From positions 1,594,272-1,658,271 of the forward strand of contig NW_003314283.1 of NCBI RefSeq assembly GCF_000143415.4: 64,000 nt of DNA. The letters run 5' to 3'. Origin of the DNA: Selaginella moellendorffii (taxonomy: Eukaryota > Streptophyta > Lycopodiopsida > Selaginellales > Selaginellaceae). Within the stretch, counting starts at the first letter, position 1; the number at the start of each line of letters is the position of its first letter. This document shows positions 1 to 11,122 of this stretch, piece after piece. The notes under the pieces were generated by a model. That model had not been told where the DNA came from, searched no databases, and saw only the letters and a list, made by a program, of their open reading frames with translations. A program made the position numbers and the translations under genes.

Positions 1-657
1 AAGTTCGCTTCGATGGAAACTGACGAGCTTTTTTACCGCTACGCAGTGCACTGTTGAGAACCTCAGCGTAAGCTTTCGAGACCTGCAACTAGAATCCAGT
101 CCAATGATCTACAACTGCGAGGTACGCGCTCAAGTTTTCTGGTCGGCAGGGTAGCAAACTTCTTTGTCTAGGTGGAAGTCGCGGGACAAGTTCTGGGAAG
201 AGGCCGAGGTCTCTCCTGGGATGCAGCAAGACAAGAGGTATACTACCTTGAACCTCCCGTGTAAGATTTTTGACGTGTGGTGTTGTGCTTGATCAAACAG
301 GCCTCGGAAGAAGCATTGAGAGGCATGAAAACAAACAATACCGGGAAGCGACCTCGTCCAAGGTGACGATCATCTATTCTTTGTATGTTTCGGCTTCTCA
401 TTTGCTTTGCTCGCACTTGTTCTTGTTTTAGATCTCCACCCGTGCCAGCTAATAAGAGATTGCGAGGACCAGCCCGTGGACAAGGCCGAGGGAACAACAG
501 GCTCTCTCCTCGGAAGCAATTGGCAGTGAGATTGAAGTAGCCCAAGTAGCGGGGAATCGTAGTTTTTCAATGATTGATTTGCTTGCTTTTTCATGTAAAA
601 ATCGGTGGAGGTGATGTACATTTTCTCTCCACGTCTTGTAAAGGCAATTCATTGGTG
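1..657. other. Flank downstream of PPR gene, part of a segmental duplication
   Basis: I see no gene in the first 650 bases. From about 185 onward the sequence is recognisably the same as 6455-6790; for example the stretch at 299-340 (GCCTCGGAAGAAGCATTGAG and following) recurs at 6539-6578. It is therefore the 3-prime flank of the PPR gene, copied together with the PPR pseudogene. Nothing was recognised in 1-184. Confidence 0.6.
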
Positions 658-2415
658 TTACGTGCTCTTCTCCGCGAATGCGTTGGACAAGAGAATGTAA
701 GGGGCACCGTCACCCTCACCATCACCATCACCGTCAGCGTCACCCCCGCCGTCACCATCACGGCGGACAAGGTTCTTAGCAGCCGCTTGGGCCAGTGTCG
801 TACTACCGTGGTTCCGGCAAGCACACAGCATTGTCTTCCATGCGACTCTATCGGGGACGTACGGCATCGTGTGTACGAGCTCTTGGGCGGAATTTACGTG
901 TCCCGCTCGCCCCAGCGCATCCACCACGCAGCAGTAGTGTTGCATTGACGGTTCCATGCCGTGATCCACAGAAATCGATCCAAACCATCTCTGGATCATC
1001 GCTCCACGGTTGTAGTAATCACAGTGGCAACGCGAGATAGCTATGATCATCCCCACCATCGTGCTCTCGTCCGGGACAAAGGCGTCAATTAGCATCGCGT
1101 GGAAGAGCTCCAGGCATTCGGCCAGGCTTCCGTACAGTGCCTGGCCCATGATCAAGGCATTGCACAAGACCGTGCTGGAGTGGCCGAACGGTACGGCGCG
1201 GAAGAGCGCGACCGCATTCCGGAGCTGTGCGTGCTGGACGTAGGCCGCGATCATGGCCGTCCACGTCACGGCATTCCGCTCCGGAATGGCGTGAAAGAGA
1301 TTCCGGGCGATGGCGAGGTGGCCATTCTGGGCGTAGGCTTCCACGGCCGCCGTCCACGAGACCACGTTGTGGTGTGGCATCTCGTAGAGGAAGATCGCCG
1401 CAGCGGCGTCCAGATCGCCCGCGCGCGCGTGGGCGATGGCGATGGCGCTGCTGGATTCGATCGTCTTGTCCGGCATTTGCTCCCGGATCGCAATGGCCTC
1501 TTCCATTCGCCCCGCCATCGCGAGCGCCCAGACGAGCGCGTTCCAAGTGGAGAGCGTGAGCTCTGGCATCGATCCTAGCAACCAGCGGGCGCCATCGTGG
1601 CGGCCCAGTTGCAGGTAGGCGACGAGCATCGCGGAGCACGTCAGGGCATTTCGGACAGGCGCCGATTCAAATGCTTCTTTCGCGCTATCAAGATCCCCTC
1701 GTTTGGCATTTGCCGCGATGATCAAAGTCGTAGAGAAAACGTCTCTCATGGGCATCTCTTCCAGCACACGAGAAGTTCCATCGCTAAAACCAACGATTGC
1801 GTGTGCCGCTAGAAGAGTGTTCCAGGAGACCATATCCCACTCCGGCAAAGAGTCAAAAGCAAGCTTGGTACTTTCTAGATCACCACTTTCGCCATAAGCC
1901 GCAAGAACAGAGTTCCAGGTTACTAGATCTCTGCAAGGCACCAGATTAAACATATTTATGGCTTGTCCAACGTCATTGTTCTTGTTGTAACAGGCAAGCA
2001 TCGAATTCCAGGACACAATGTCGGGAGCAAGAAGACCATCAAACAATGCTTTTGCTTTGGAAAAGTGCCCACTTTCGGCATATGCAGTAATCAATGCATT
2101 CCAGGCTACGGTATTTGCCACGGGCATGCGGCTCCACAGCTCCTCCGCTCGCTCAAGATCGCCGTGGCTAGTATACGCAACCAGCAGGATTGTCCAGGAG
2201 AAGACGTTTGGATTGACAATGCTGCAGAACACCGATTGTGCCTTGGCAAGGCTCCCGCATTTGCTGTACATGACCATGAGGAGATTTGCAAGGTACGTGC
2301 TGCCGCTGCCCACCACTCGAGGATGGAGCTCCTGGAGGCTGGAAAGCCGCGTCGAGGCCTTGATCCGGCACGCCAGTGCCACAACTTGGTCGTGAGAGAG
2401 ATTGCCGTGGCGCAT
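658..2415 (-). CDS. PLS-type pentatricopeptide repeat protein with truncated E motif
   Basis: This is a single-exon 585-residue protein read from the ATG at 2413-2415 to TAA at 658-660. About a dozen PPR motifs of the PLS type are visible, with repeated cores such as VSWNTLLAAHA, VTWTAMIAAY and NTVAWNALITAYAE. Members of this family bind organellar RNA, usually for C-to-U editing or processing. The last motifs (HYCCVVDALGRAGHVNSAQE, then a WKTMLCAC segment) lead into an E motif, but the normal link to YILLSNAFA is stretched by an Asp/Gly-rich insertion of about 20 residues. The protein stops right after it, with no E+ or DYW domain. It either relies on a partner for catalysis or acts only as an RNA binder. 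I see no strong plastid or mitochondrial targeting peptide at the N terminus, so the start could lie further upstream. A decayed copy lies at 6455-8020. Confidence 0.85.
   Translation of the reverse strand: MRHGNLSHDQVVALACRIKASTRLSSLQELHPRVVGSGSTYLANLLMVMYSKCGSLAKAQSVFCSIVNPNVFSWTILLVAYTSHGDLERAEELWSRMPVANTVAWNALITAYAESGHFSKAKALFDGLLAPDIVSWNSMLACYNKNNDVGQAINMFNLVPCRDLVTWNSVLAAYGESGDLESTKLAFDSLPEWDMVSWNTLLAAHAIVGFSDGTSRVLEEMPMRDVFSTTLIIAANAKRGDLDSAKEAFESAPVRNALTCSAMLVAYLQLGRHDGARWLLGSMPELTLSTWNALVWALAMAGRMEEAIAIREQMPDKTIESSSAIAIAHARAGDLDAAAAIFLYEMPHHNVVSWTAAVEAYAQNGHLAIARNLFHAIPERNAVTWTAMIAAYVQHAQLRNAVALFRAVPFGHSSTVLCNALIMGQALYGSLAECLELFHAMLIDAFVPDESTMVGMIIAISRCHCDYYNRGAMIQRWFGSISVDHGMEPSMQHYCCVVDALGRAGHVNSAQELVHTMPYVPDRVAWKTMLCACRNHGSTTLAQAAAKNLVRRDGDGGGDADGDGDGEGDGAPYILLSNAFAEKST
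706..768. repeat. Trinucleotide-like microsatellite inside the PPR coding region
   Basis: Imperfect ACC/ATC/GTC triplets (for example CACCATCACCATCACCGTCA) encode alternating Asp and Gly on the minus strand. The matching place in the duplicate near 6826-6842 has only two or three units. The run has therefore expanded in this copy or contracted in the other. Confidence 0.75.
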
Positions 2416-4540
2416 CCCAAGGAGCTCCTCCTCTACCTCGGCTGCGCATCCTCCTCCTCCACCTCGTCTTACCCGGAGATGATGATTCCATAGCCGCCCT
2501 CCTTCCTCTTGTAAAGGATGTTTACTTCCCCCAAGTTAGCTCCAGCGGGCTCCAGCAGCGCTAGAAGAGCAGCCAGACTCACCATCAAGCAAAGCCTGAT
2601 TTGGAGTTACCGTCAGAGCATTGGATCTTTCAGATCTCAGGTAACTTTAAGCAAGTGTGCTTTGCCTTCAACTTGTTTCAAACTGGTTGTCTCAAGTTGA
2701 ATTCCGGTTATTCAGCCAACTCAAGCACTGCTGACGCAAGCTGTAGTCTGCTGGTTGCTCAAGTCTCCAACTCACAAACGCCTTGGTTTTTCTTGTAGGT
2801 GTACCCTGATGGAACTAGGAACAAGGAAGCCACCACTTGCTTTTAAGTAGTAACTTTAGTGTTTTTCAGTGAGGTTTGTCCTTTCAATATGGCATTCAAC
2901 GGCAATGCCAACCCTCTGCATTCCACGCAAGAAGGAAACAATGAGAAGAAAGCTCTATGCACAGAATCATTACAATAGTGTTAAGTAATTTATATGTTTT
3001 ATTAAAATTTTATCATTATCCTTTTTTTATTTTTCATATCATTTTTTTAATTTATGTTTTGGCTTCACATTAGATTTTGAAGATGATTGAAAAAAAGTGT
3101 TAATGTAATTGGATATCTGAAAATATAGCTTTAATGATAGATATTCATTTGCATTTTGTGGATGTCAGTGTTAGATATTAATTATATAGATTATCTTTAA
3201 CCTGTAATTAAATTTTATTGTTTGTTTCACATGGCAAAGTGGAAATTATTGTTCCACAAACTGGGAATAGGGAGAATTAAGGCACCAGCCTTTTAGAAGA
3301 ACTATAGCTGGATCCTCAATTGCAATATTGATCCATAGGACATGAGTAAAGAGTGGCAGAACATGAAAAATCCAGACATGACAATCTCAAGTAGTGGGAC
3401 ATGAATCTTGGGCTTGAGAGTACAAAAGGTTGGAGTTTGAAGTGTAAAAGTAAACCCCTTGGACATTTATGAGCATTAGAGAAATTCATTCTAGAGAGAA
3501 GTAAGAAATCTTTATGTGGCTCATGATTAGCTGTGGCAATATAGTGTTCTCAAATTTGTTTGAGTTTATAGAAGTGTGTTTTAAAGTTCTTCCACATCTA
3601 GAGTGAGCAAGGAATTTAACATTCCTTAGTCAAGTTGGAGAGGAATTTTAGCATAGTTTGCTTTTAGTTGTGGAAACACAGTGTTCCAAGCTTGTCTAGA
3701 TACAGGTAAAGTGTTCTGGAGTTGTCCCACTAATCCAAGAAAGTGAAGGCCTGCCTAGCAACTTTTAGTTGTGTCTATAAGAATCTGAAAGGGATTTGTA
3801 GTGAGCTGTGGAAACATGGTGATAGGTATATCCCCTAGGGGGAGAAAGAAGGAAGTTAGTGGAGTTGTTGTGTAAGAGGAGAGTGTTGGTGCTGCTTGAG
3901 CAACCGGAAGTGCAATGCCAAACATACCAAAGAAGCAACAGCCAGCTGCCATAAGATACATCGCCACCTTTCGAAGTCGGCAATCTAAATATAGAAAGTT
4001 CTATTGAATATTCTTTGGAATTATTTATTAATTTCATAAAAGCTAATTTGGATTTTACAAAAAAAGGAATTTTAGTGGTAGCAGCAAGTAAGCAAGGGAT
4101 TGTTCAACTACCAAAGAGGTTTTTGCTAGATTAATACCAGAAGCATCAGCATTGAATTCTAGCTGTCATTTGTTAAAGAACAACTTTCTGGACAAAGAAG
4201 GAAAAGGAGGTTTTGGCATGCAACAAGAAGTTCTTGAAGGTCACAATGAATGAAACAACCAATAGTAGTGGATGTTAATTTGAAATAATTGCCCCTAACT
4301 TGGATTGAATTTTAATTCACTCCTTTTCATTCCCACTACCAAGAGACACTGTGTTTTAGTTGATCACAAGATTCTTCCATCTTTTTTTCTATGTTTTACT
4401 CCAATGACTCTCACTTCTTTGAAGCATTCCTGTACCTCTATTTCTCAAGCATCTCTCATTACATCCCAAAATTTACTTGGCAGCCAATTTTCCATCCTTT
4501 TAGGTAGGGAGAACGCTTGTATCAAAGCATTGCACCCTCC
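2416..4540. other. AT-rich interval without a recognisable gene
   Basis: From 2420 to 2800 there is GC-moderate PPR upstream sequence. From about 2880 the composition becomes AT-rich with no ORF above 95 codons. Phrases such as ATAGTGTTCTCAAATTTG (about 3540) and CACAGTGTTCCAAGCTTG (about 3678) repeat in diverged form, which suggests decayed LTR-type repeat DNA. No terminal repeats or TSD could be fixed. Confidence 0.35.
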
Positions 4541-4544
4541 TCAT

Positions 4545-4760
4545 CGACATGTATGGGATTTGCGGCGTCGAGATCCCCACTCTGGATGAACAAGCTGATC
4601 ATAAGGTTTCTCTGGAGCCATGTCAAAGAGGCTCTTCGCTGTGTTGAAATGACTGTTCTGGCCATAGGCCGAGATCATGGTGCCCCAGGAGAATGTGTTG
4701 GGCGCCTCCATCTTGTCAAAGATTGAGCACACGGATTCCACACAGCCACACTTGAACCTG
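4545..4760 (-). pseudogene. PPR gene fragment
   Basis: Minus-strand translation gives about two PPR units, including KCGCVESVCSIFDKMEAP and NTFSWGTMISAYGQNSHFN. The reading has no start and runs into unrelated sequence on both sides. On the upstream side it joins a gag-like stretch near 4760-4775. This is a stranded piece of a different PPR gene from the one at 658-2415. Confidence 0.6.
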
Positions 4761-4774
4761 TCGGATCTCAGCTG

Positions 4775-4990
4775 ACTTGACTCTGTAAGACGTAATCGTA
4801 ATTTGCCTGGACGAGAGATCTCGATCAAATGCACAGCCACAAATCACTCCCACAAAATCCTCGAGCCTGTAGAACTTATCAGCAGCACTTGCAATCCAAA
4901 CTATTATTTGACTGAAGGCATTAGTATATGCTTGGACAGATTCAAATTCCTTCTGCTTCCTATGCAAATCTCAAGAATAAGTGACTAATC
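4775..4990 (-). pseudogene. Retrotransposon gag-like fragment
   Basis: The minus-strand reading contains RKQKEFESVQAYTNAFSQII followed by DKFYRLEDFVG. This resembles the retrotransposon-gag pattern (basic, then ESV-x-x-Y-x-x-x-F, then K-x-x-x-F-x-x-G-L). No zinc knuckle or pol sequence follows. The resemblance is by eye and limited to about 60 residues. Confidence 0.35.
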
Positions 4991-5615
4991 AAACTTGTGC
5001 TCAAATCATTCAAGACCTCCTGGATAATCTAAAACTTCATCTTTCTTAGCACTCTAATACTCTGTTGTCATGGCTAACTCTGCCTATAGAATAGTGGTAT
5101 AAGTTGTCGAACCATTCACCTGGTTGTAAATAGTACAAACACCCAATCTTGATTCCTGTCTACTTCACCGTAGAAGCTTGAACTTCCGTTGAATCTTAAA
5201 AAATATGCCTGCTTCTAGGACTAAGGAGGACTTCTCGATCACCAACATTCCAACAGAGAAGATTAGAAATTTGGAGCTTTACGATCAAAAGGAGGGCAAC
5301 AGCGTCAAGTGATCTGAATTGGGAGAATCTAAGATGCCATGGAATGCATTCTAGCATTCCACGGCAGAGAGGAGGATTCTAGCACACATTAGAGCTATAA
5401 AAGTACATCAGGAAAAGGACATGTACATTCCCCTAGATTCATCTCTCTATGGCTTAAAGTTATATATTACTGTAGTGGGTTTCAATATATTTAATAAAGC
5501 AATAAAGAGTCAAAACAAAACGAAGCAAACATGAAAATACCTTCAAAACATGCGGGAGGTCATGGGCTTCTTGGATTATCCTTTCGTGCGGTGCCGCTTT
5601 CAAATTAGTTTATTT

Positions 5616-6325
5616 TCAAGAAATTAAACTCATTACCGTTGTGCTCTTCCTTCCAGAGCCTTGTCCAGATTTGCCATCTAGACAACGAGCTGTCTGACCT
5701 GGCGGACATACTGCTAGCTGCGGTTTGTAATCATCTGTAACTCTTATGGATTTTGGCATTGGATGCCAATGCATGCCTCCTTTAAGGGAATGGTTGATGT
5801 ATTTGCGCACTGAACATCGCATCGAAACAGGTGTAATGGTTAAAACTCTTGTGCTTATGCTCATCTGTTGCCTTGCACAGCTCCCTTTCCTGTTATCGAT
5901 CCTCCAGTTGCTTGTGAGCGAGAAATGGCCTGCTGGAGATGCTACAGCTTTCAAGCAGCTGCGGGATCTTCTGGGCTGTCTCTTCTGCGGGCTCCGCTTC
6001 AATCCCAGTGACAAGGAGGGTGGAGATGTTAGCAGAAGAGATTTCCTGGGGCAACTCCACGCGGTAGGCCACCATTTTGTTTTCTAGAGTCATGCTTTAC
6101 TCTTGCCTTTATAGGTGGAGCTTGTCGTCCACCTCTATCTCTGGGTCGTGAGGATGGAAGTCAGGGGTGGAAGCGACCACTGTGGGCTAATCAAGGGCTC
6201 CCAGGAGATTAAGGAGAGGTGGCTGAAACCTCTAGCGGAGCAGGCGGTTGAGATCACAGACCCATTCAACAACGCCGATCCCCGGGTCGCCAACAGCATA
6301 GTCAACTTTATAAATAAATAATTAC
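5616..6325. other. Uncertain coding interval, open on both strands
   Basis: On the plus strand an ORF from 5746 could be spliced near 6059-6118 (GTAGGC donor, TTTATAG acceptor) into GSQEIKERWLKPLAEQAVEI and a stop at 6321. On the minus strand, 5893-6093 reads as a short protein containing NKMVAYRVELPQEISSANIS. I recognise neither product. Upstream (5000-5600) I see no gene. Confidence 0.2.
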
Positions 6326-6454
6326 GGTTTGTATTCTGCCATGAAACAACAGCAAGCATAGCGCATTTGGCCGCATCGCATCACATCGACTCCCTTCTTT
6401 GATTTGGCCCTTTGATCTTGATCCCAGGCACAACGGCTCCTGTTTACCTAAGTG

Positions 6455-8020
6455 ACAAGTTTTGGGAAGAGGCCTTGGGATGAGAGCTGTACGTCTTTGA
6501 ACCTCCCGGTGTAAGAATTGACGTATGGTGTTGTGCTTGGCCTCGGAAGAAGCATTGAGAGGCATGAAAACAAACAGCGACCTCTTCCAAGGTGCCGATC
6601 ATCTATTCTTTCAGTGTTTCAGCTTATTTGCTTTGCTCACACACCCGTGCAAGATTGCGAGGACAAGGCCAAGGAAACAACAGGCTCTCTCCTAGGAAGC
6701 TATTGGCAGTGAGGAATCGTAGTTTTTCAATGATTGATTTGCTTTTTTTTCCATGTAAACATCGATGTACATTTTCTCTCCAAAGGCAATTCATTTTTCT
6801 TCTCTGCGAACGAGTTGGACAAGAACCATCACCATCACGGCGGACAAGGTTCCTAGCAGCCGCTTGGGCCAGTGTCGTACTACTGTGTGTACGAGCTCCT
6901 GCGCGGAATTTACGAGTCCCGGCCGCCCCAGCGCGTCCACCAAGCAGCAGTAGTGCTGCAGTGACGGTGGTCCACCGAAATCGATCCAAACCATCTCTGG
7001 ATCATCGCTCCACGGTTGTAGTGATCACAATGATCATCCCCACGTCCGGGACAAAGCGTCGATTAGCATCCAGAGGTCATGGCATTTCGTTCCACGAGAA
7101 CAGCACGACGGCATTCCGGAGATGTCCATACTGGACGTATGCGGCGATCATAGCGGTCCATGTCTCACGGCATTCCGGGCGTGGAAGTGATCCCGGGCGA
7201 GGTGGCCATTCTGGGCGTACGCTTCCACCGTCCACGAGACCACGTATCTCGCCAAGGAAGATCGCCGCAGCGGCATCCAGATCGCCCGGGGGCACGTGGG
7301 CAATGGCGATGGCACTGCTAGATTCAATCACTCCATGATCACGAGCCATCGCGAGCGCCCAAACGAGCGCATTCCAAGAGGATAGCGTGAGCTACGGCAT
7401 CGATTCTAGCAACTCGCGAACGCGATTCAGGCGACACAAGTGCAGATCGGCGACGAGCATCGCAGAGCACGTCACGACCGGCGCCAATTTAAATGCTTCT
7501 TTCCCGCTATGAATATCCCCTAGTTTGGCATTTGCAGAGATGATCAAAGTCGTAGAGAAAACGTCTTTCATGGGAATCTCTTCCAGCACACGAGAAGTTC
7601 CACCGCTAAAAAAACGATTTCGTGTGCCTCTAGAAGAGTTTTCCAGGAGACCATATCCCCTCCGGCATAGAGTCAAAAGCACGCTTGTTACTTTCTAGAT
7701 CACCACTTTTGCCATAAGCCGCAAGCACAGAGTTCCAGGTTACTAGATCTCTGCAGGGCACCAGATTAAACATTATTATGTCATTTTTCAGGCAAGGGAA
7801 TTCCAAGAGACGATGTCGGGAGCAAGAAGCCCATCAAACAATGCTTTTCCCTTTGGCAAAATGCCCGGTTTCGGCATATCCAGTGATTAATGCATTCCAG
7901 GCTACGGTATTTGCCACGGGCATGCGGCTCCAGAGCTCCTCCGCTAGCTCAATATCGCGTGGCTGGTATATGCAACCAGAAAGATTGTCCAGGAGAAGAC
8001 AATGCTGGATATCACCGATC
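6455..8020 (-). pseudogene. Decayed duplicate of the PPR gene
   Basis: The interval parallels 185-2200 piece by piece: the 3-prime flank, the RRDGDG segment (6826-6860), the SSSAIAIAH segment (7290-7320), VFSTTLIISANAK (7530-7570) and the NTVAWNALITGYAETGHFAK unit (7860-7915). Several indels scatter the homologous protein over different frames, and a number of internal PPR units are deleted, so the copy is about 450 bp shorter. No continuous ORF remains. Homology ends near 8020. Confidence 0.85.
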
Positions 8021-8333
8021 ATGCAGTTACATTTTACTAATCTAATCTTTATACACCTCAATCAAAACTGAACTTGCCCATAACAGGCTTTATATAAGAA
8101 AAAAAAAAAATTCATCATATACTTAATGTTTCTTCTCCCAGTTCAGAGTGTCTCGTCTCTTATAAAAACAAATCCACCCATTACCAACCTTTCGGCCAAA
8201 ATAAACTTCGAACAACTTCAAACCAGGTTTCAACATCGTCCCCAAGATTTCATCTTTTAGCCGTGGATAAAACATCAAAGCTAGCAGTTCCTCCTCCTTC
8301 TTATCTTCCTGTAGAATTCATGTTAGTTTTATG

Positions 8334-10395
8334 TCACCGGTAAGGAAATTCAACCTCCTCCTCCGTGCCCCATTCTGCTGGGGGATCCCATTCTTTGAGT
8401 GGCTCCATGACAAAAGGGATGTAACAACCAATAATCGTCACATCCCCTGTGCATAGCTCAAAAGGCAGGTCATCTTTCGGGTTTGAGGTCTGTTTGCTTT
8501 GCTTAAGCTCCTCCTGTTAAACATTTTTTTAAGAAATTAGAGTATTTTAGTGAATCAAAATATACCTTCATAGTCTTCTCCTCTTCTTGTAACCAAAGTT
8601 TTGCTTTGGTTAAGCTTTGGAAAATCTCTTCTTTCGGGTAGCGCTCTCTCCAGATTGTCTCAAAACGTCGTAGAAAATCCCAAGGAGGTTCGTTTTGTGT
8701 CCAAGGCGGTGGTACTAGAGCACGCGAACAGACTAACTCCCCTATTAGTGATCTCGATCTCACTAAGGCGTCACCCACATAATTTCTCTCACTCACAGCT
8801 CCCTATAATAAAGACAAGAGAGATAATTCATCCATAACTAGTACCATGACTCACCAGTAGGTGGGGAAACTCAACAAAGACTTTAGTAGGTCCACCATTG
8901 GCAGTTCTACCGTTTGTGAAGCAGACTGTGATTTGCAGTAGCTTATAACTCCCTTTGACTCTTCGTCCTACAGTTAGTTTGGTGAAAAATAAACAAAAAA
9001 ACTAAAGAAAAGCTACTTACGCTGTTCCAGTTGGAGACGATGAAGCGCGCTGGCATCGATCCTCCGAATGGACAAATGCTCACCAGCCGAGTCCTGACGC
9101 TCACAAGCCCAATATGGGAGAGGAAGTTGTCGAGAGATTGATGGTGCTTCAGGTGTGCCAAAAATCTTGGGCGTGTATTTCCTGAAAGAATGCCATTCAG
9201 CTTCATTTGAATGCTGGAATGAATCATACCAGGTTGCTTGCACGCCTTGGAACCCTGCTCCAGGAGGCTTCTGCTTGCTATTGTAGAAGCAACAAAGCTT
9301 CTCTTGTCTTTCAACCTGTGAAAGACAGATTTTCAGCAGGAAGAAAGAGAATATACTGAGACATACCCATGCGTTTATAAACATAACCATGTTGGCAATC
9401 CTAGATTTTAAAACACGCCAAAGTTGCTCACTCCATTTTGTTGTTCCTTCTTTTTTCCGGAAAAGGAGTTTTCCTGCTTGTGACACAATCAGTGTCAAGG
9501 AACTCTTTATAAGAGCTTCCTCTCGTTCGCTTGGATCCACGACCTACAAAAACATGGAAATATATCACAGTCGGATGCAGCAAAAGAAAGAAAGGTCGAA
9601 TAGCTTACTACTGGCCCTCCATCAGCAAAGAATCCAAAGGTAATGGCAACTGGGATATCATGTATAACCTGGAAATGTTAAATCCAGATTAAGTCTAGAA
9701 AGTTTATTGCTGACTCACCGTTTCAGTAAGAGGCTGATCTCCCAAGGAGACAAGAGCAGCTATAGCAGCAAGTAAAGAAACATCAATGACACTTCTGCAA
9801 TACAAAAAAAGAAAAACCAAAAAGACACGAGAATGAAGATTATGGATCTAAAGAACACATACCCTTCGTAGTCATGGATCTGGATGTGAATTTCCAGTCC
9901 CTTAGCGTGCGTCAAGAAATATAATTCGATGATGCTTTTCACGTCGTTGACAAGTTGATGTGCCTGTCGAAATTCTGGAAGACGACATCTAGATTCAATC
10001 TCAACTTGAACGGTGAATTGTATGTGAGTCCTCACGCTCGCCCACACTCGACTGCCTCCTTTCCTGGCAAAGAGAGTGCCCCTTGTCCTACGTTACATAC
10101 CACTATATCATTCATGAAAGAACCGAATTTATACAGTAGGACTAACCTTGGATAAATGAACAGCTCTCGTTCTTCAAACGGAGCTCTACCGTCACTCCGC
10201 ACCCAAGCTCTCGTCCAATCAACATTTGTACTGCAGAAAAGAAGATAAATTGGAATTGGAATTCTAAGAGATCAATCCATTACTTCACATCAGCGATCAC
10301 TGCGTCGGCATCAATCGTCGGCTTGGCATCGATCGTCGTGCCAGGACCAAAAGCAATCCATGGCCCAGCCAGCCTGAATTTATCGGTAAAATGCT
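8334..10395 (-). CDS. Exosome RRP45-like RNase PH domain protein with unrecognised C-terminal half
   Basis: At least eight short exons can be chained in frame on the minus strand with introns of about 45-65 bp. The order is: IDADAVIADV / NTNVDWTRAWVRSDGRAPFE, where RSDGR fits the R-x-DGR signature at the start of exosome RNase PH proteins; HAKGLEIHIQIHDYEG; VIHDIPVAITFGFFADGG; VVDPSEREEALIKSSLTLIV; and AGKLLFRKKEG. The last four match the RNase PH fold and look most like RRP45. Frame then continues through a TGG/GTATGT donor and a CACAG acceptor into about 270 residues I cannot assign (for example NEPPWDFLRRFETIWRERYP, DVTIIGCYIPFVMEPLKEW), ending at TGA 8334-8336. The central part of the RNase PH domain is shorter than usual. 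I found no in-frame ATG in the first exon; a TGTAG just upstream suggests an unseen first exon. Telo-box-like TAGGG motifs lie at about 10405-10425. Confidence 0.5.
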
Positions 10396-10925
10396 ACACC
10401 AAAGAAGAACCCTAGCCCTTAAACCCTCGCGATTTAAATTAAATTTGATGGTTGACTTGTTTACGTGGCAAGAAAATATTCTGGGTATCAGAATATACCC
10501 GGGGAACCGCAAAAGATTGAGTCTCAAGAACGCGTCTCGGCACCGACAGAGAATCCAGGCGAGGAAGCGTTGACACGAATTGGGAATAAGGTGGACCTCC
10601 CGCCTATCGTGCAAAGCGACAAGCTGCTCATCCGCCATAGCTCCTTGACGCATTTCCACCTGAAACGCCATCGGATCGTGGAGAACAACACGTCTCTTGC
10701 GGACAAGACGAGCGATTGCGGTAGCTTCGGATCTTGAACAACAGGTTCGTCGTCTAAAACGTGGTTTTGAGATTCCCATTCTCGGCATTCCAAGTCTACG
10801 CATGCCATCAGATCAAGCAACATTGTGGCTTGCACAATCTAGCTATACCATCCAAGCATGGAGTTTCAAGAAACTCACGAAGATCATAGAACAGCTTTTT
10901 CGCCTTGACATATACCCAGTGTAGG
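10396..10925. other. Upstream region of the RRP45-like gene; no firm gene
   Basis: The sequence contains a plant telo-box-like segment (AACCCTAGCCCTTAAACCCT, 10408-10427) suited to a housekeeping promoter or 5-prime UTR. Minus-strand ORFs here (about 100-170 codons) overlap each other and show no family I recognise. Confidence 0.4.
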
Positions 10926-11082
10926 CATTCGAGCGAGATGAACCAGCAAGATTTTCCACGTAATGGCGATCGTGCCTCCCCATTTGCTGTACACGTCCAT
11001 GACTCGCGCGTGGAACTCCCGGAGGCTGGAGAGCCGCGTCGAGGCCTTGATCCGGGCCGCCAGTGAGGCTCCATCGGCACAC
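10926..11082 (-). pseudogene. PPR N-terminal fragment
   Basis: Plus-strand 10980-11065 closely matches 2263-2370 of the intact PPR gene: CATTTGCTGTACA, then GGAGGCTGGA, GAGCCGCGTCGAGGCCTTGA and TCCGG. The protein read is AARIKASTRLSSLREFHARV. The fragment keeps only the N-terminal segment and joins unrelated sequence at both ends. It is a third derivative of the same PPR locus. Confidence 0.75.
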
Positions 11083-11122
11083 AGGTTAGAATACCTGTTT
11101 TTCCAAAACTCTGGAGCCTCCT

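Noticed and set aside
1085-1639. 184-codon minus-strand ORF within the PPR gene
   Set aside because: Shadow frame, Arg/Ala-rich, with no PPR pattern.
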